NCBI RefSeq assembly: GCF_017813335.1
Contig: NZ_JAGIYY010000003.1
Location: 124,001 to 188,000, forward strand
Reading direction: 5' to 3'
DNA: 64,000 bases
From: Tianweitania sediminis
GTDB lineage: Bacteria; Pseudomonadota; Alphaproteobacteria; Rhizobiales; Rhizobiaceae
Shown: in pieces, positions 51,201 through 62,208 of the stretch
Layout: every line of letters starts with the position of its first letter
Numbering within the stretch: position 1 is the stretch's first letter
Notes under the pieces: generated by a model
The model's database searches: none
What the model was told of the DNA's origin: nothing
What the model saw: only the letters and a program-made list of their open reading frames with translations
Made by a program: the position numbers and the translations under genes

Positions 51201-54200
51201 ATGAACGTTCAGACGGATCCTGCGCGCCTGACCTTTACCGACATTCGTTTTCCTCTTCCGGCCGAGCGCCCGATCCGATCCAGCTTCATCCGCGAAGACA
51301 ATCTGCGCAATCTCGGGCGAGACTTCGCGCTCAACAGCCGCAACTTCCTGCGCGAGCTCGAACCGTTCCAGTTCCATGCTCGCGTAAAGGACAACGCTGA
51401 GAAGATCCTTGCCGTTTACCGCGCCACCAACGACGCGGTGGCGCGCGGCGACACCATCACACCCGCCGCACAATGGCTCCTCGATAACAACTACATGGTG
51501 GAAGAAGCGCTTCACCAGGTGAAGCGGGATCTGCCGCAGCGCTATTATCGAGAGCTGCCGCTGATCGAGATCGGCAGCGGCCAGAAGATCCCGCGCGTGC
51601 TGGCGCTCGCCTGGCTGTACGTTGCCCATACCGATAGCGCAGTGTCGGCTTCAGCCTTTCAATCGCTGATCGAGGGGTTTCAAACCGAGCACGCGCTAAA
51701 GATCGGCGAGCTTTGGGCGCTTCCATCCATCCTGCGCTTCGTGCTGACCGATAATCTGCGTCGTCTGGCCGTGCGGGTGAACCGCGCCCGCGAAATGCGG
51801 GCGATCGCCAACCTGGTTGCCGACCGCTTGCTGGGTTCCGCGTCCAATGACGCAACGGTTGAAGCCCTGAAGACGCTGGACGGTCATGCCCGCGACAAGA
51901 CCTTCGCGACCCAGCTCCTGTACCGCCTTCGCGATGGACCACGTGAGTCGTCCGAAGCCCTGGCCTGGCTCGAATCCGAACTGGAAGCTTCGGGCCGGAA
52001 CGCCGAGGACACAATCACCGGCGAACATCAGACCTTGTCATCGGGCAACGTCACCACCGGCAACATCATCCGCGGCCTGCGTCTGGTCAACGACATCGTT
52101 TGGGCTGAATGGTTCGAGGCGCTGAGCCACGTCGATGGCGAGTTGCGCAAGACGGCTCACTTTACCGAACTCGATTTTTCATCGCGCGACGAATACCGCA
52201 CCGCCATCGAACTGCTCGCGAAGCGCTCCAAGCGCAGCGAGGTTGAGGTTGCGCGCCTGGCGATCGCCACCGCAGCGGAATGCGGCGATGTCGGTCACGT
52301 CCTGGTCGGATCCGAGCGGATCGCTTTCGAGCGGGCCATCGGCTACCGACCAACAGTAGCGGAAAGGTGGCGCCGCTTGTTCAAGGCGGTGGGCTGGTGG
52401 GGGATCTTCATTCCCGTTCTTGTTCTGACGTCGCTTCTTTTGACCGCAGCCGGCTTTGCTTTGTGGGGGCTCGGTTTCGAAGCGCCCACCATCACGATCC
52501 TGCTCGCGCTGTTCGCCTTCCCTGCATGCGAAGGCGCGGTTGGCCTTTTCAACACACTGACGCTCCTGTTCCTGAAGCCGACGCGGCTGATCGGCTTCGA
52601 ATACCGGAACGGCATTCCTGCCGACGCCCGCACCCTCGTGGTGGTCCCTTCGCTGATCGGCACAAGAGACGATGTGGATGACAGCATCCGCAACCTGGAA
52701 GTGCACTTCCTCGCCAACATGAAGGGAGAACTGTCTTTCGCCCTCCTGTCGGACTGGAACGACAGCAAGGTGGAGGTATCACCGCAGGACACGGACCTGC
52801 TTGACTATGCGCGAACCCAAATTCGCGAGCTCAACAAGCGCTATCCGCGCGAAAGCGCTGCGCGCTTTCACGTCCTGCATCGCCGGCGTCTTTGGAACGG
52901 CAGCGAGGGCGTCTGGATGGGCTGGGAACGTAAGCGCGGCAAGCTCCACGAGCTGAACCTGCTGCTGCGTGGCGACAACGACACCACTTTCCTGGCGCCG
53001 GACACTCCGCTGCCGACGGACGTTGTTTACGTGATGACGCTCGACGCGGATACTCGCACAACCCGCGAAGCCATCACGCGCCTAGTCGGCAAGATGCAGC
53101 ATCCGCTCAATCGCCCCGTCAATGATCCAAAGACTGGCGTGGTGACGCGTGGTACTGCGATCCTTCAGCCTCGCGTGACGCCTTCGCTCACCACCGGCGA
53201 CGAAGCGTCCTTCTTTCAACGCGTGTTTTCGGCCAATCGCGGCCTCGATCCCTATGTTTTCGCGGTGTCGGACCTTTATCAGGACGTGTTCGCGAGCGGC
53301 ACGTTCACCGGCAAGGGTCTCTACCAAGTCGACGCGTTTGAAACTGCGTTGCGTGGCCGGATCGGCGAGAACACAGTTCTAAGCCACGACCTTCTTGAAG
53401 GCTCCCTCGCCCGTGCGCAGCTCGCCACCGACGTGGAACTTATCGAGGATTATCCGACCCGCTACACGACCGATGCGTCGCGTCAGCATCGCTGGGCGCG
53501 CGGTGACTGGCAGTTGCTGCCGTACCTCCTCGACCCCGCGTCCGGCATTCCGTCCCTGTCTCGATGGAAGATGGTGGACAACCTCCGCCGCTCACTCACG
53601 CCAATCTTTTGGGTTCTAGCCTCCGTCGCGGGCTGGACGCTGCTTCCCTTCACCTATGCCGTGCAATGGCAGGCGCTGCTGATCGTCAGCGTGGTTCTCG
53701 CGCAAACCTTCGAGATCGTGGATTCGATCGTCCCGCGCAGCGGCGACATCACGATCGGCGGGCACTTCAACAGCTACGCGCGCGATTTCGCGTTCGCCAC
53801 GGCTCATGTCGTGCTGAAGGTCGTACTCATGGCCCATTCGGCCTGGTTGATGCTCGATGCGATCATCCGCACTCTGTATCGCACCTTCGTCAGCCGCAGG
53901 CACATGCTGGAATGGCGCACCGCCTCCCAGGCGAACAAGAGCGGCGCCAACACCATTCCGGGCTACTACGCCGCCATGCACGGCGCGCTAGTGATTGCCG
54001 TGATCGGCGTTGCCATTCCCACTGCGGCCGACTCCACCGGCGCCTTTCTGGGTGCGCTGTTTGCCTTGTTCTGGATGGGCTCACCGGCCTTCGCCTGGCT
54101 GATCAGCCGGTCGGCGCAAACGGAAGATCGCCTTAAGGTGAGCGACGCGGATCGATCCGCGCTACGTGTCATTGCACGGCGGACCTGGCTCTACTTCGAA

Positions 54201-57200
54201 ACCTTCGTCACGCCCGGCGACAACCACCTGCCGCCCGACAACTTCCAGGAAAACCCAGCGGACGTGGTGGCGCACCGCACCTCGCCAACCAACATCGGCA
54301 TGTATCTGCTTTCAGCGGTGTCGGCGCGGGATTTTGGCTGGATCAGCCTCGCCGGCACCGCAGAACGGATCGACCAGACGCTAGCGACCGTCGAAAAGAT
54401 GCAGCGCTTTCGCGGCCATCTCTACAACTGGTACGACACCCAGACACTCCAGCCGCTTCTGCCGCTTTATGTTTCGGCGGTCGACAGCGGCAATCTCGCC
54501 GGGCACCTGATTGCCGTTGCGCGCGCCTGCGCCGAATGGAGCGAAGCGCCGGCCGCGCACCTTCAAGGCGACTTCACCGGCGTGGTGGATGTTGTCACGA
54601 TCCTGGATGAAAGCCTGCAGGCGCTTCCGGACGACCGGCGGCAGTTGCGCCCACTTCGCCAGCGGCTGGTGGATCGCATCACCGGCATGCGGCGCGCAGT
54701 GGCGACCCTGCAAAACGAACCCGACACGGCGCTGATCCGCACCATCAACCTGACCGTGCTTGCCGGTGAGATCCGCAAGCTTGCCGCTTCCATCCACGCA
54801 GAAAGCAAATCGGCCGCATCCGCAGACCTGCAGCTTTGGGCGGGAAAGCTGGCACAGACCTGCGAAGCGCATGTTGCCGACGCCCATGCCGATGATGGCG
54901 CGGTGGATGCGCTTCGGCAGCGGTTCAGCCAACTGCATGATCGGGCGCGGTTGCTTGCCTTCGAAATGGAGTTCGGCTTCCTGTTCCGCGAGGAACGCAA
55001 GCTGTTGGCGATCGGCTACCGCGCAGACACGCACCAGCTCGACGAGTCCTGCTACGATCTTCTTGCGTCGGAGGCTCGCTTGACGAGCCTTTTCGGCATC
55101 GCGAAGGGTGACTTGCCCACGGAACACTGGTTCCGCCTCGGCCGTCCGGTGACCGAGATCGGCTATCGCGGCGCGCTGATGTCGTGGTCGGGCTCCATGT
55201 TCGAGTACCTGATGCCGCCGCTGGTGATGAAGGAGCCGCGAGGCGGCCTCCTCAACCAGACCAACAACCTGATCATCCGCCGGCAGATCAGCTACGGCCG
55301 GTCAAAGAACATCCCGTGGGGCATATCGGAAGCTGCGTTCAACGCGCGCGACCGCGAGATGACTTATCAATATACGAATTTCGGGGTGCCGGGCCTCGGC
55401 CTGAAGCGCGGACTCGCCAACAACCTGGTGATCGCCCCTTACGCGACGGTGCTTGCGGCCCAGTTCTTGCCGGAAGAAGCCATGCGTAATCTCCAGCGCC
55501 TGGCAAGTATCGGCGGCGTGGGTCGCTACGGCTATTATGACGCCGTGGATTTCACACCGAGCCGGGTGCCGGAAGGGTCCGACCATGCGGTGGTGCAGAA
55601 CTACATGGCGCACCATCAGGGCATGTCAGTCGTGGCAATCGCCAACGTAGTTTTCGAAGGGCGCATGCGCGAGCGCTTCCATTCGGATCCGGTGATCGAA
55701 GCAGCCGAACTGCTGCTCCAGGAAAAGGCGCCACGTGCTGTGCCCGTTATGCCTGTGCGCACCGAGTCGGCGGAAAAGCCTGCCACGGGCGGCGAGGAGC
55801 TGTCGCCTGACACCCGCATCATCGAAAATCCGCTTGGGGGAGTGGTCGCAACGAACCTCATCTCCAACGGCCACTACTCCGTCATGACGACGGCGACCGG
55901 CACGGGCTACAGCCGCTTCAACGATCTCGCGGTGACCCGCTGGAACGGCGACGGTTCGGAAGACCGCTCTGGATCATTTCTCTTCGTCCGCGATGTCGAT
56001 ACCGGCGAATGGTGGTCGGCAACCGCGGAACCGAAGCGCGCACCTGACGAGGAGGTGCGGGTTTACTTTGCGGATGCAAAAGGCGTTTTCACCAAGAAGG
56101 TGGGCGACCTCCTGACGGAAGTCGAGGTCATCGCCGTTTCGGAGGGAGATGGTGAAGCGCGTCGCATCACGATCTACAACGAAGGCCTCACAGAACGCAC
56201 GATCGAGATCACGTCCTATGGTGAGATCGTGCTGGCGCCCGAAGCGGCGGACAACGCTCACCCAGCCTTTTCCAAGATGTTCGTTGAAACGGACTACGAC
56301 AAGGAAAACGGCGCGATCTTTGCGCGGCGCCGCAAGCGCTCCCAGACTGATCCGGAACTGGCGCTGGCTCACTTCGTCACGACGGTCTCCGGCGCCGGGC
56401 GAGACACGGAAGCCGAAACCGATCGCCGCGCCTTTATCGGTCGGGGTCGCACCATCGCCGATCCCTTGGCTTTCTCCAGCATGGATCGCTTGAGCGGAAG
56501 CGCGGGCTTCACGCTGGACCCGATCATGGCGCTCCGGTCGCGCGTCCGCGTTCCCGCCATGAGGAAGGCGGCTTTGACCTTCTGGACGATTGTCGGACCG
56601 GACAAGCACGCCGTGGTGGAAGCGATGCGGCAGCTCGACCATCCGGAAAGCTTCAACCGTCAGGCGATGCTGAACTGGACGCATAGCCAGGTGCAAACCC
56701 GCCACATCGGCTTGTCGCTTGCAGAAGCAGCCAATGTTCAAAGGCTCGCGCGCTACCTCCTGCTCCCGAGCCCGGTGACCCGCACGCCGCCGGAAGCGAT
56801 CGCAATGGGAATGGGCTCGCAATCCTCGCTGTGGTCGCTGTCGATCTCGGGAGACTACCCCATTTTGGCGCTGCGCATCAGCGACCAGGCTGATCTCCAT
56901 ATCGTGGCGAAGGCCATGCGGATCCAGGAATACCTTCGCGTCCGCGGATTGACCGTCGACCTGGTGATCATCAACGAGCAGGCCTCCTCCTATGTCCAGG
57001 ACCTGCAACAGGCTATCGAATGGCACTGCGACCGGGGCCGCACGCGCGGTCGCGAAATCGGCCCGAGGCAGCACATCTTTTCCGTACGGCGTGACCTCAT
57101 GGACGCCGGCACCTACAAAACCTTGATGGCCACCGCCCGGGTGGTGTTTCACGTCCGAAACGGCACCATCACCGACCAGATCGAGCGCGCCGAACTTGCG

Positions 57201-59762
57201 GAACTCGAACGCATGCATCCCGAGGCGGGCGCAACATCGTCCTTGTCGCCTTCCCCGCTGCATCGAACGGTCACGAAGCTGCGCGAAGCGTCCCGCTCGC
57301 GCGAGGTGCCGGTTTACGTGCCGCCGGCCATGGCGCGAATGCGCGCCGAAGGCAGCGACCTCGAAGGCTGGAACGGGTTCGGCGGTTTCGATCGCAACGG
57401 CCGCGATTATGTCGTGCGCCTCGATGGGGACCGCTCCACGCCGCATCCGTGGATCAACGTCATCGCGAACGAGGATTTCGGCTTCCATGTTTCCGCCGAA
57501 GGCGCGGCGTTCACATGGAGCCGCAACAGCCGCGATTATCAGCTGACGCCCTGGTCGAACGATCCCGTCGTGAACCGCCCCGGAGAGGCGATCTATATCC
57601 ACGACCTCGTCACCGGCAGCACCTTCTCGCCGGTGGCTGCCGTGGCACGCAACCCCAACGCCGTCTACGAAGCGCGTCATGGTCAAGGACAGTCGACGTT
57701 CCACTCCACACACGGCGCGATGGAGACCGAGCTGACCCTTGTGGTGGATCCCAAGGACCCCGTGCGCCTGTCGCGTCTTACACTGCACAATCGCGGCAGC
57801 GACGCAGCGCGGCTTCGTGTTTACGCCTACACCGAATGGGTTCTCGGACAGAACAGGGCGCGCAGCGCGCCCAACATCGTGTGCTGGCGCGACGAACAGT
57901 CGAAAGCGCTGCTTGCACGCAATCCGTTCAGCCTGGAGTTCGGCGACCGCTGTGCCTTTCTGGCGTCCGATGTCGAGGCGAACTCCGTGACCGTAGATCG
58001 CGCCGAGTTCCTCGGCCGTTCCGGTTCGGTCTGGTCGCCGGAAACCGTGGTCACGGGCAGTGCCCTGTCCGGCAAGGTTGAAGCCGGCATTGATCCCTGC
58101 GCCGCACTCGCCCATGACCTCGTGATCGAACCGGGCCAGACCGCGACGTTGGTCTACCTCATGGGGGATGCCGACAACCCTGACCAAGCCCGTGAACTGC
58201 ATGATCGGCATGTCCGGAGCGACTTCGACACGCGTTTGAACGCGATCGACGCCGAATGGGACCGGTTCCTCGGCACGCTTCAGGTTAAGACCCCGGATCC
58301 TGCTTTGAACGCAATGGTGAACGCCTGGCTTCCCTATCAGGCGCTCGCTTGCCGCGTCCGCGCCCGCACCGCATTTTATCAGTCGAGCGGCGCGTTTGGC
58401 TTCCGCGACCAGTTGCAGGATACGCTGGCTCTGATGCTCCACGATCCATCCCTGGCGCGGGCGCAGATCCTCAATGCTGCCGGCCGTCAGTTTGCTGAAG
58501 GCGATGTTCAACACTGGTGGCTGCCGCGCAGTGGCGCCGGCGTGCGCACCACGATTTCGGACGACGTCGTTTGGCTGGCCTGGGGCACCCACAGCTATGT
58601 CAGCACCACGGGCGACACGGGCCTCCTGGAGGAAGAGCTTCCTTTCATCACGGGCGAGCCGCTGAAACCCGGCGAGCACGACGCCTTCTTCCAGCCTGGA
58701 ACATCTCCGGAAACAGCCACCCTTTTCGAGCATTGCGCACGGGCGCTGGATCTTGCTGTCCAGCGAACCGGCGCTGATGGACTGCCGCTGATCCTCGGGG
58801 GCGACTGGAACGACGGCATGAACGGCGTCGGCAAGGACGGGGTCGGGCAAAGCGTGTGGCTGGGCTGGTTCCTTGCCCGCACATTGAGCGACTTTGCCCC
58901 TCTGGCTGAACGCCGGGGTGAGCCCGAACGCGCCGAGCGGTGGCGCGCCCATGTGGAGACACTGAAGCAAGCCTTGGAAGGCGCCGGCTGGGATGGCCAG
59001 TGGTACCGCCGCGGCACTTATGACGATGGTTCGCCACTTGGCTCGACCCTGAGCGACGAGTGTCAGATCGACTCGATTGCGCAATCCTGGAGCGTGTTGT
59101 CGGGCCTGGGTGACCCTGAGCGTCAGGCGCGGGCCATGCAGTCGGTCGAGGAACAGCTGGTGGATGAGGACCTCAAGATCCTCCGGCTCTTTAGTCCCCC
59201 CTTCTCCCAAACGCCGAAGGAACCCGGCTACATCAAGAGCTATCCGCCAGGCGTGCGTGAGAACGGCGGCCAATACACCCATGCTGCCACTTGGGCGGTG
59301 ATCGCGCTTGCCCGGCTTGGCAAGGCTGACGCGGCGTATCGCGCCTTGTCCATGCTGTTGCCGGTCAACCACGCCGGCACGGCGGAAGAAGCCGAGCATT
59401 ACCGGGTGGAGCCCTACGTGGTTGCCGCCGACATCTACGGCTCCGCGGGGTCCAAGGGCGGGCGCGGCGGCTGGACCTGGTATACGGGGTCAGCCGGCTG
59501 GCTTTACCGGGCAGCCGTGGAGGGTCTCCTCGGGATCCGCCGCGAACATGATCGGATCTACGTCGACCCGGCACTGCCGTCCGACTGGCCTGGCTTCGAG
59601 GCCACGCTGCAGATCGGCGACGCGACTTACGCCATCAGTGTGCAGCGCGGCGAAAACAAGCAAATCAGGCTCGATGGGACGCTGCTGACCGATCCGTTCA
59701 TGCCTCATTCAGGCACGGGCCGCCATAACGTCGAGGTCATGATCACCCGTTCAGTTCCGTAA
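51201..59762 (+). CDS. ndvB: Cyclic beta-1,2-glucan synthase NdvB
   Basis: 2853-residue inner-membrane enzyme that initiates, elongates, cyclises and trims cyclic beta-1,2-glucan in the periplasm. Layout: N-terminal region; membrane helices near residues 395-460; GT84 domain with the DxD-type TLDADTRTT near residue 613 and QHRWARGDWQ near 760; a second helix cluster near 800-960; glucoamylase-like domain with PWGISEAAFN near 1371; and a C-terminal GH94 phosphorylase-like domain with the catalytic aspartate region GGDWNDGMNG near 2534. The length equals rhizobial and Brucella orthologues, with no frameshift. Transcribed divergently from galU, followed by ndvA. Confidence 0.96.
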   Translation: MNVQTDPARLTFTDIRFPLPAERPIRSSFIREDNLRNLGRDFALNSRNFLRELEPFQFHARVKDNAEKILAVYRATNDAVARGDTITPAAQWLLDNNYMVEEALHQVKRDLPQRYYRELPLIEIGSGQKIPRVLALAWLYVAHTDSAVSASAFQSLIEGFQTEHALKIGELWALPSILRFVLTDNLRRLAVRVNRAREMRAIANLVADRLLGSASNDATVEALKTLDGHARDKTFATQLLYRLRDGPRESSEALAWLESELEASGRNAEDTITGEHQTLSSGNVTTGNIIRGLRLVNDIVWAEWFEALSHVDGELRKTAHFTELDFSSRDEYRTAIELLAKRSKRSEVEVARLAIATAAECGDVGHVLVGSERIAFERAIGYRPTVAERWRRLFKAVGWWGIFIPVLVLTSLLLTAAGFALWGLGFEAPTITILLALFAFPACEGAVGLFNTLTLLFLKPTRLIGFEYRNGIPADARTLVVVPSLIGTRDDVDDSIRNLEVHFLANMKGELSFALLSDWNDSKVEVSPQDTDLLDYARTQIRELNKRYPRESAARFHVLHRRRLWNGSEGVWMGWERKRGKLHELNLLLRGDNDTTFLAPDTPLPTDVVYVMTLDADTRTTREAITRLVGKMQHPLNRPVNDPKTGVVTRGTAILQPRVTPSLTTGDEASFFQRVFSANRGLDPYVFAVSDLYQDVFASGTFTGKGLYQVDAFETALRGRIGENTVLSHDLLEGSLARAQLATDVELIEDYPTRYTTDASRQHRWARGDWQLLPYLLDPASGIPSLSRWKMVDNLRRSLTPIFWVLASVAGWTLLPFTYAVQWQALLIVSVVLAQTFEIVDSIVPRSGDITIGGHFNSYARDFAFATAHVVLKVVLMAHSAWLMLDAIIRTLYRTFVSRRHMLEWRTASQANKSGANTIPGYYAAMHGALVIAVIGVAIPTAADSTGAFLGALFALFWMGSPAFAWLISRSAQTEDRLKVSDADRSALRVIARRTWLYFETFVTPGDNHLPPDNFQENPADVVAHRTSPTNIGMYLLSAVSARDFGWISLAGTAERIDQTLATVEKMQRFRGHLYNWYDTQTLQPLLPLYVSAVDSGNLAGHLIAVARACAEWSEAPAAHLQGDFTGVVDVVTILDESLQALPDDRRQLRPLRQRLVDRITGMRRAVATLQNEPDTALIRTINLTVLAGEIRKLAASIHAESKSAASADLQLWAGKLAQTCEAHVADAHADDGAVDALRQRFSQLHDRARLLAFEMEFGFLFREERKLLAIGYRADTHQLDESCYDLLASEARLTSLFGIAKGDLPTEHWFRLGRPVTEIGYRGALMSWSGSMFEYLMPPLVMKEPRGGLLNQTNNLIIRRQISYGRSKNIPWGISEAAFNARDREMTYQYTNFGVPGLGLKRGLANNLVIAPYATVLAAQFLPEEAMRNLQRLASIGGVGRYGYYDAVDFTPSRVPEGSDHAVVQNYMAHHQGMSVVAIANVVFEGRMRERFHSDPVIEAAELLLQEKAPRAVPVMPVRTESAEKPATGGEELSPDTRIIENPLGGVVATNLISNGHYSVMTTATGTGYSRFNDLAVTRWNGDGSEDRSGSFLFVRDVDTGEWWSATAEPKRAPDEEVRVYFADAKGVFTKKVGDLLTEVEVIAVSEGDGEARRITIYNEGLTERTIEITSYGEIVLAPEAADNAHPAFSKMFVETDYDKENGAIFARRRKRSQTDPELALAHFVTTVSGAGRDTEAETDRRAFIGRGRTIADPLAFSSMDRLSGSAGFTLDPIMALRSRVRVPAMRKAALTFWTIVGPDKHAVVEAMRQLDHPESFNRQAMLNWTHSQVQTRHIGLSLAEAANVQRLARYLLLPSPVTRTPPEAIAMGMGSQSSLWSLSISGDYPILALRISDQADLHIVAKAMRIQEYLRVRGLTVDLVIINEQASSYVQDLQQAIEWHCDRGRTRGREIGPRQHIFSVRRDLMDAGTYKTLMATARVVFHVRNGTITDQIERAELAELERMHPEAGATSSLSPSPLHRTVTKLREASRSREVPVYVPPAMARMRAEGSDLEGWNGFGGFDRNGRDYVVRLDGDRSTPHPWINVIANEDFGFHVSAEGAAFTWSRNSRDYQLTPWSNDPVVNRPGEAIYIHDLVTGSTFSPVAAVARNPNAVYEARHGQGQSTFHSTHGAMETELTLVVDPKDPVRLSRLTLHNRGSDAARLRVYAYTEWVLGQNRARSAPNIVCWRDEQSKALLARNPFSLEFGDRCAFLASDVEANSVTVDRAEFLGRSGSVWSPETVVTGSALSGKVEAGIDPCAALAHDLVIEPGQTATLVYLMGDADNPDQARELHDRHVRSDFDTRLNAIDAEWDRFLGTLQVKTPDPALNAMVNAWLPYQALACRVRARTAFYQSSGAFGFRDQLQDTLALMLHDPSLARAQILNAAGRQFAEGDVQHWWLPRSGAGVRTTISDDVVWLAWGTHSYVSTTGDTGLLEEELPFITGEPLKPGEHDAFFQPGTSPETATLFEHCARALDLAVQRTGADGLPLILGGDWNDGMNGVGKDGVGQSVWLGWFLARTLSDFAPLAERRGEPERAERWRAHVETLKQALEGAGWDGQWYRRGTYDDGSPLGSTLSDECQIDSIAQSWSVLSGLGDPERQARAMQSVEEQLVDEDLKILRLFSPPFSQTPKEPGYIKSYPPGVRENGGQYTHAATWAVIALARLGKADAAYRALSMLLPVNHAGTAEEAEHYRVEPYVVAADIYGSAGSKGGRGGWTWYTGSAGWLYRAAVEGLLGIRREHDRIYVDPALPSDWPGFEATLQIGDATYAISVQRGENKQIRLDGTLLTDPFMPHSGTGRHNVEVMITRSVP

Positions 59763-59984
59763 GGAACAGGAACGGAGTGACGTGCCTTCTGGCGTGTGTT
59801 TTCTGGAAAGAAGACGCGCAAAAGCAGGAACTTACAGGCGCTGACCGAAGTTCGGGCCGCGCGGGGAAATGAGACGGCGTAAGCGCTGTTCGTTTTCGCG
59901 CGGGGAAAACACTGCGCTTAAGTAGAACTCGATGCGCTGCTTTGCTGCGGCGCAAAAGAACTAGACCTGGCCGGAGTGGTGCTC

Positions 59985-61757
59985 GTGTCTCTCGTCGAAA
60001 TTTACCTACGTGCCCTGTCCTATCTTTCCGCCGAAAAGAAGAAGGTGGCGCTGATCTGCGGCGCCAACGTGGTTTTGGCGTTGGTGACCATCGCTGAACC
60101 GATCCTGTTCGGCCGCATCATCGATGCCATCGCCAGCGGCAATGACCTCTTCAGCAACATGCTGTTGTGGGCGGGTCTCGGTCTTTTCAACATCGTGGCG
60201 TTCGTTCTGGTGGCGCGCGGCGCCGATCGCTTCGCCCACAAGCGGCGTGCGGCGGTTCTCGAAGACGCCTTTGAAAAGGTCATCACGATGCCGCTCGCCT
60301 GGCACCATGAGCGCGGCACATCCAATTCCTTGCACACGCTGCTGCGCGCCGTGGAAACGCTGTTCGGCTTGTGGCTCGAGTTCATGCGCACCCACCTGGC
60401 AACCGCCGTGGCGCTTGTGCTTCTCGTTCCCACAGCGCTGAGCCTGGACCTGCGCATGTCCGCTGTCCTGCTGGTGCTGGCTATCGCCTATATCGCGATC
60501 GGACGGATGGTGATGAAGCGCACCAAGGAAGGCCAGCGGGCCGTCGAGGGGCACTATCACCGCGTTTTCTCCCATGTGTCGGACGCCGTCAGCAACGTGG
60601 CGGTTCTGCAAAGCTTCAACCGCACAGCCACGGAAACGCGCGAACTGCAGCGCCATACCGGCGAACTGATCCGTGCACAGTACCCCGTGCTCGACTGGTG
60701 GGCGCTGGCAAGCGGCCTCAACCGCATCGCCTCGACGCTGTCGATGATGGTGGTGCTCGTGATTGGCGCTTACCTCGTTTCGATCGGGCAGATGCGCATC
60801 GGCAACGTGGTGGCCTTCACCGGCTTTGCGACGCTCCTGATCGGCCGTCTGGACCAGCTGAATCAGTTCGTGAACCAGATCTTCGAAGCCCGTGCGAAAC
60901 TTGAGGAATTCTACCGTCTCGAGGACGCTGTGGAAGCGCGCCAGGAGCCGGCGGGCGCTACGGACTTGCCTGCTGCCGTACGCGGCGACATCAGCTTCGA
61001 GGACGTGAGCTTCCGATTCCCCAACTCGTCGCGCGGTCTCGAGAACGTCTCGTTCGAAGTGAAGGCGGGCCAGACGGTGGCGATTGTCGGCCCCACGGGT
61101 GCGGGCAAGACAACGCTGATCAACATGCTCCAGCGCGTGTATGACCCGACTGACGGCCGTGTCCTGATCGACGGCATCGACACGCGCACCGTGACGCGCC
61201 GCTCGCTGCGGGCTTCCGTGGCCACCGTGTTCCAGGATGCCGGCATGCTGAACCGGTCGATCGAGGCGAACATCCGCGTCGGCCGCGAAGACGCTTCCTA
61301 CGAAGACATCCACGCCGCCGCACAGGCCGCCGCCGCACAGGACTTCATCCTGAACAAGAGCGAGGGCTATGACACGGTGGCGGGTGAACGTGGTGCGCAA
61401 CTGTCCGGCGGTGAACGCCAGCGATTGGCGATTGCGCGCGCCATTCTGAAGGACGCGCCCATCCTGGTGCTCGATGAAGCGACCTCGGCATTGGACGTGG
61501 AAACGGAAGAGCGCGTGAAAAAGGCGATCGACGACCTGCGCTCCAACCGCACCACCTTCATCATCGCCCACCGCCTGTCGACCGTTCGCGACGCCGATCT
61601 CGTGATCTTCATGGATCAAGGCCGGATCGTCGAAATGGGGGGCTTCAACGAACTGGCGGCAACGAATGGCCGCTTTGCTTCCCTGCTTCGCGTGGGCGGC
61701 TTGTTGACCGACGAAGATGTGCGCCGCATGGCCCACGTGATGCAAACGGCGGCCTAA
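59985..61757 (+). CDS. ndvA: Beta-1,2-glucan export ABC transporter NdvA
   Basis: 590-residue half-transporter with six membrane helices in the first 310 residues and an ATPase domain after about residue 330. The transmembrane region includes MPLAWHHERGTSNSLHTLLRAVETLF, typical of NdvA/ChvA. The ATPase has Walker A GPTGAGKTT, signature LSGGERQRLAIARA and Walker B ILVLDEATSALDVET. It exports cyclic beta-1,2-glucan to the periplasm. GTG codons at 59976, 59979 and 59985 are possible starts; 59985 is chosen because its N terminus MSLVEIYLRAL matches known NdvA and it is spaced eight bases from GGAG. Confidence 0.94.
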   Translation: MSLVEIYLRALSYLSAEKKKVALICGANVVLALVTIAEPILFGRIIDAIASGNDLFSNMLLWAGLGLFNIVAFVLVARGADRFAHKRRAAVLEDAFEKVITMPLAWHHERGTSNSLHTLLRAVETLFGLWLEFMRTHLATAVALVLLVPTALSLDLRMSAVLLVLAIAYIAIGRMVMKRTKEGQRAVEGHYHRVFSHVSDAVSNVAVLQSFNRTATETRELQRHTGELIRAQYPVLDWWALASGLNRIASTLSMMVVLVIGAYLVSIGQMRIGNVVAFTGFATLLIGRLDQLNQFVNQIFEARAKLEEFYRLEDAVEARQEPAGATDLPAAVRGDISFEDVSFRFPNSSRGLENVSFEVKAGQTVAIVGPTGAGKTTLINMLQRVYDPTDGRVLIDGIDTRTVTRRSLRASVATVFQDAGMLNRSIEANIRVGREDASYEDIHAAAQAAAAQDFILNKSEGYDTVAGERGAQLSGGERQRLAIARAILKDAPILVLDEATSALDVETEERVKKAIDDLRSNRTTFIIAHRLSTVRDADLVIFMDQGRIVEMGGFNELAATNGRFASLLRVGGLLTDEDVRRMAHVMQTAA

Positions 61758-61785
61758 CGACCGCAGCTTTGCTTAAGCTTAAGAC

Positions 61786-61816
61786 AAAGCCGCCGGCTCC
61801 CCGGCGGCTTTTTTTG
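61786..61816 (+). terminator. Rho-independent terminator of ndvA
   Basis: AAAGCCGCCGG (61786-61796) pairs with CCGGCGGCTTT (61801-61811) over 11 bp with a CTCC loop, and runs directly into a T run ending in TTTTTG. A textbook intrinsic terminator about 30 bases after the ndvA stop. Confidence 0.93.
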
Positions 61817-62208
61817 TTTCCGCCAGCTAAGGCCACAAGCGCTGCCTCCATGGATCAGCTTGCTGATAACGGCGCGCTTGCTGCCTTCTCTCGGCCACCA
61901 GAAAGCGCGTAACCCAAACCCAGCTGCACGCCTTGAACATCGCTGAACGTCGCCATTCCATGGAAGCTCTCCGGAAATGCCGCCTTGGCACTCCGGTTCA
62001 GCGATCGACTGCATTCTGCATTAGCTACTGCTTGATCCGACCTGCTCGATCCGTTGGCAGGCACGCTGGCAGTCGGCTTTGTCAGCCGAACAGCCGCCGT
62101 GTCCCCTCTCGGAGGGGAGCCTTGCTAAGAGATCCCGTCCGCCTCCAGCGGGAGTGCATCCCTGGTGGAGACCTACAATGGCGCGCTAACTTCGCGGCCA
62201 AAGCAGAA
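61817..62208. other. Intergenic stretch between ndvA and opgC, no supported gene
   Basis: About 390 bases between the ndvA and opgC terminators. Small open frames exist, including one on the minus strand at 61855-62064 with a short tract VQGVQLGLGYALSG, but none has a convincing ribosome-binding site or family resemblance. CCCCTC/GAGGGG (about 62104-62118) is a small hairpin. The region may be a decayed gene remnant or plain spacer. Confidence 0.4.

Noticed and set aside
55974-59399. 1141-codon open frame on the minus strand inside ndvB
   Set aside because: It is a GC-bias shadow of ndvB: rich in Arg, Ala, Gly and His, no domain, no ribosome-binding site, and fully inside a confidently assigned gene.
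61855-62064. 70-codon minus-strand frame between ndvA and opgC
   Set aside because: No ribosome-binding site, no recognisable domain and no codon pattern distinct from the surrounding non-coding sequence.
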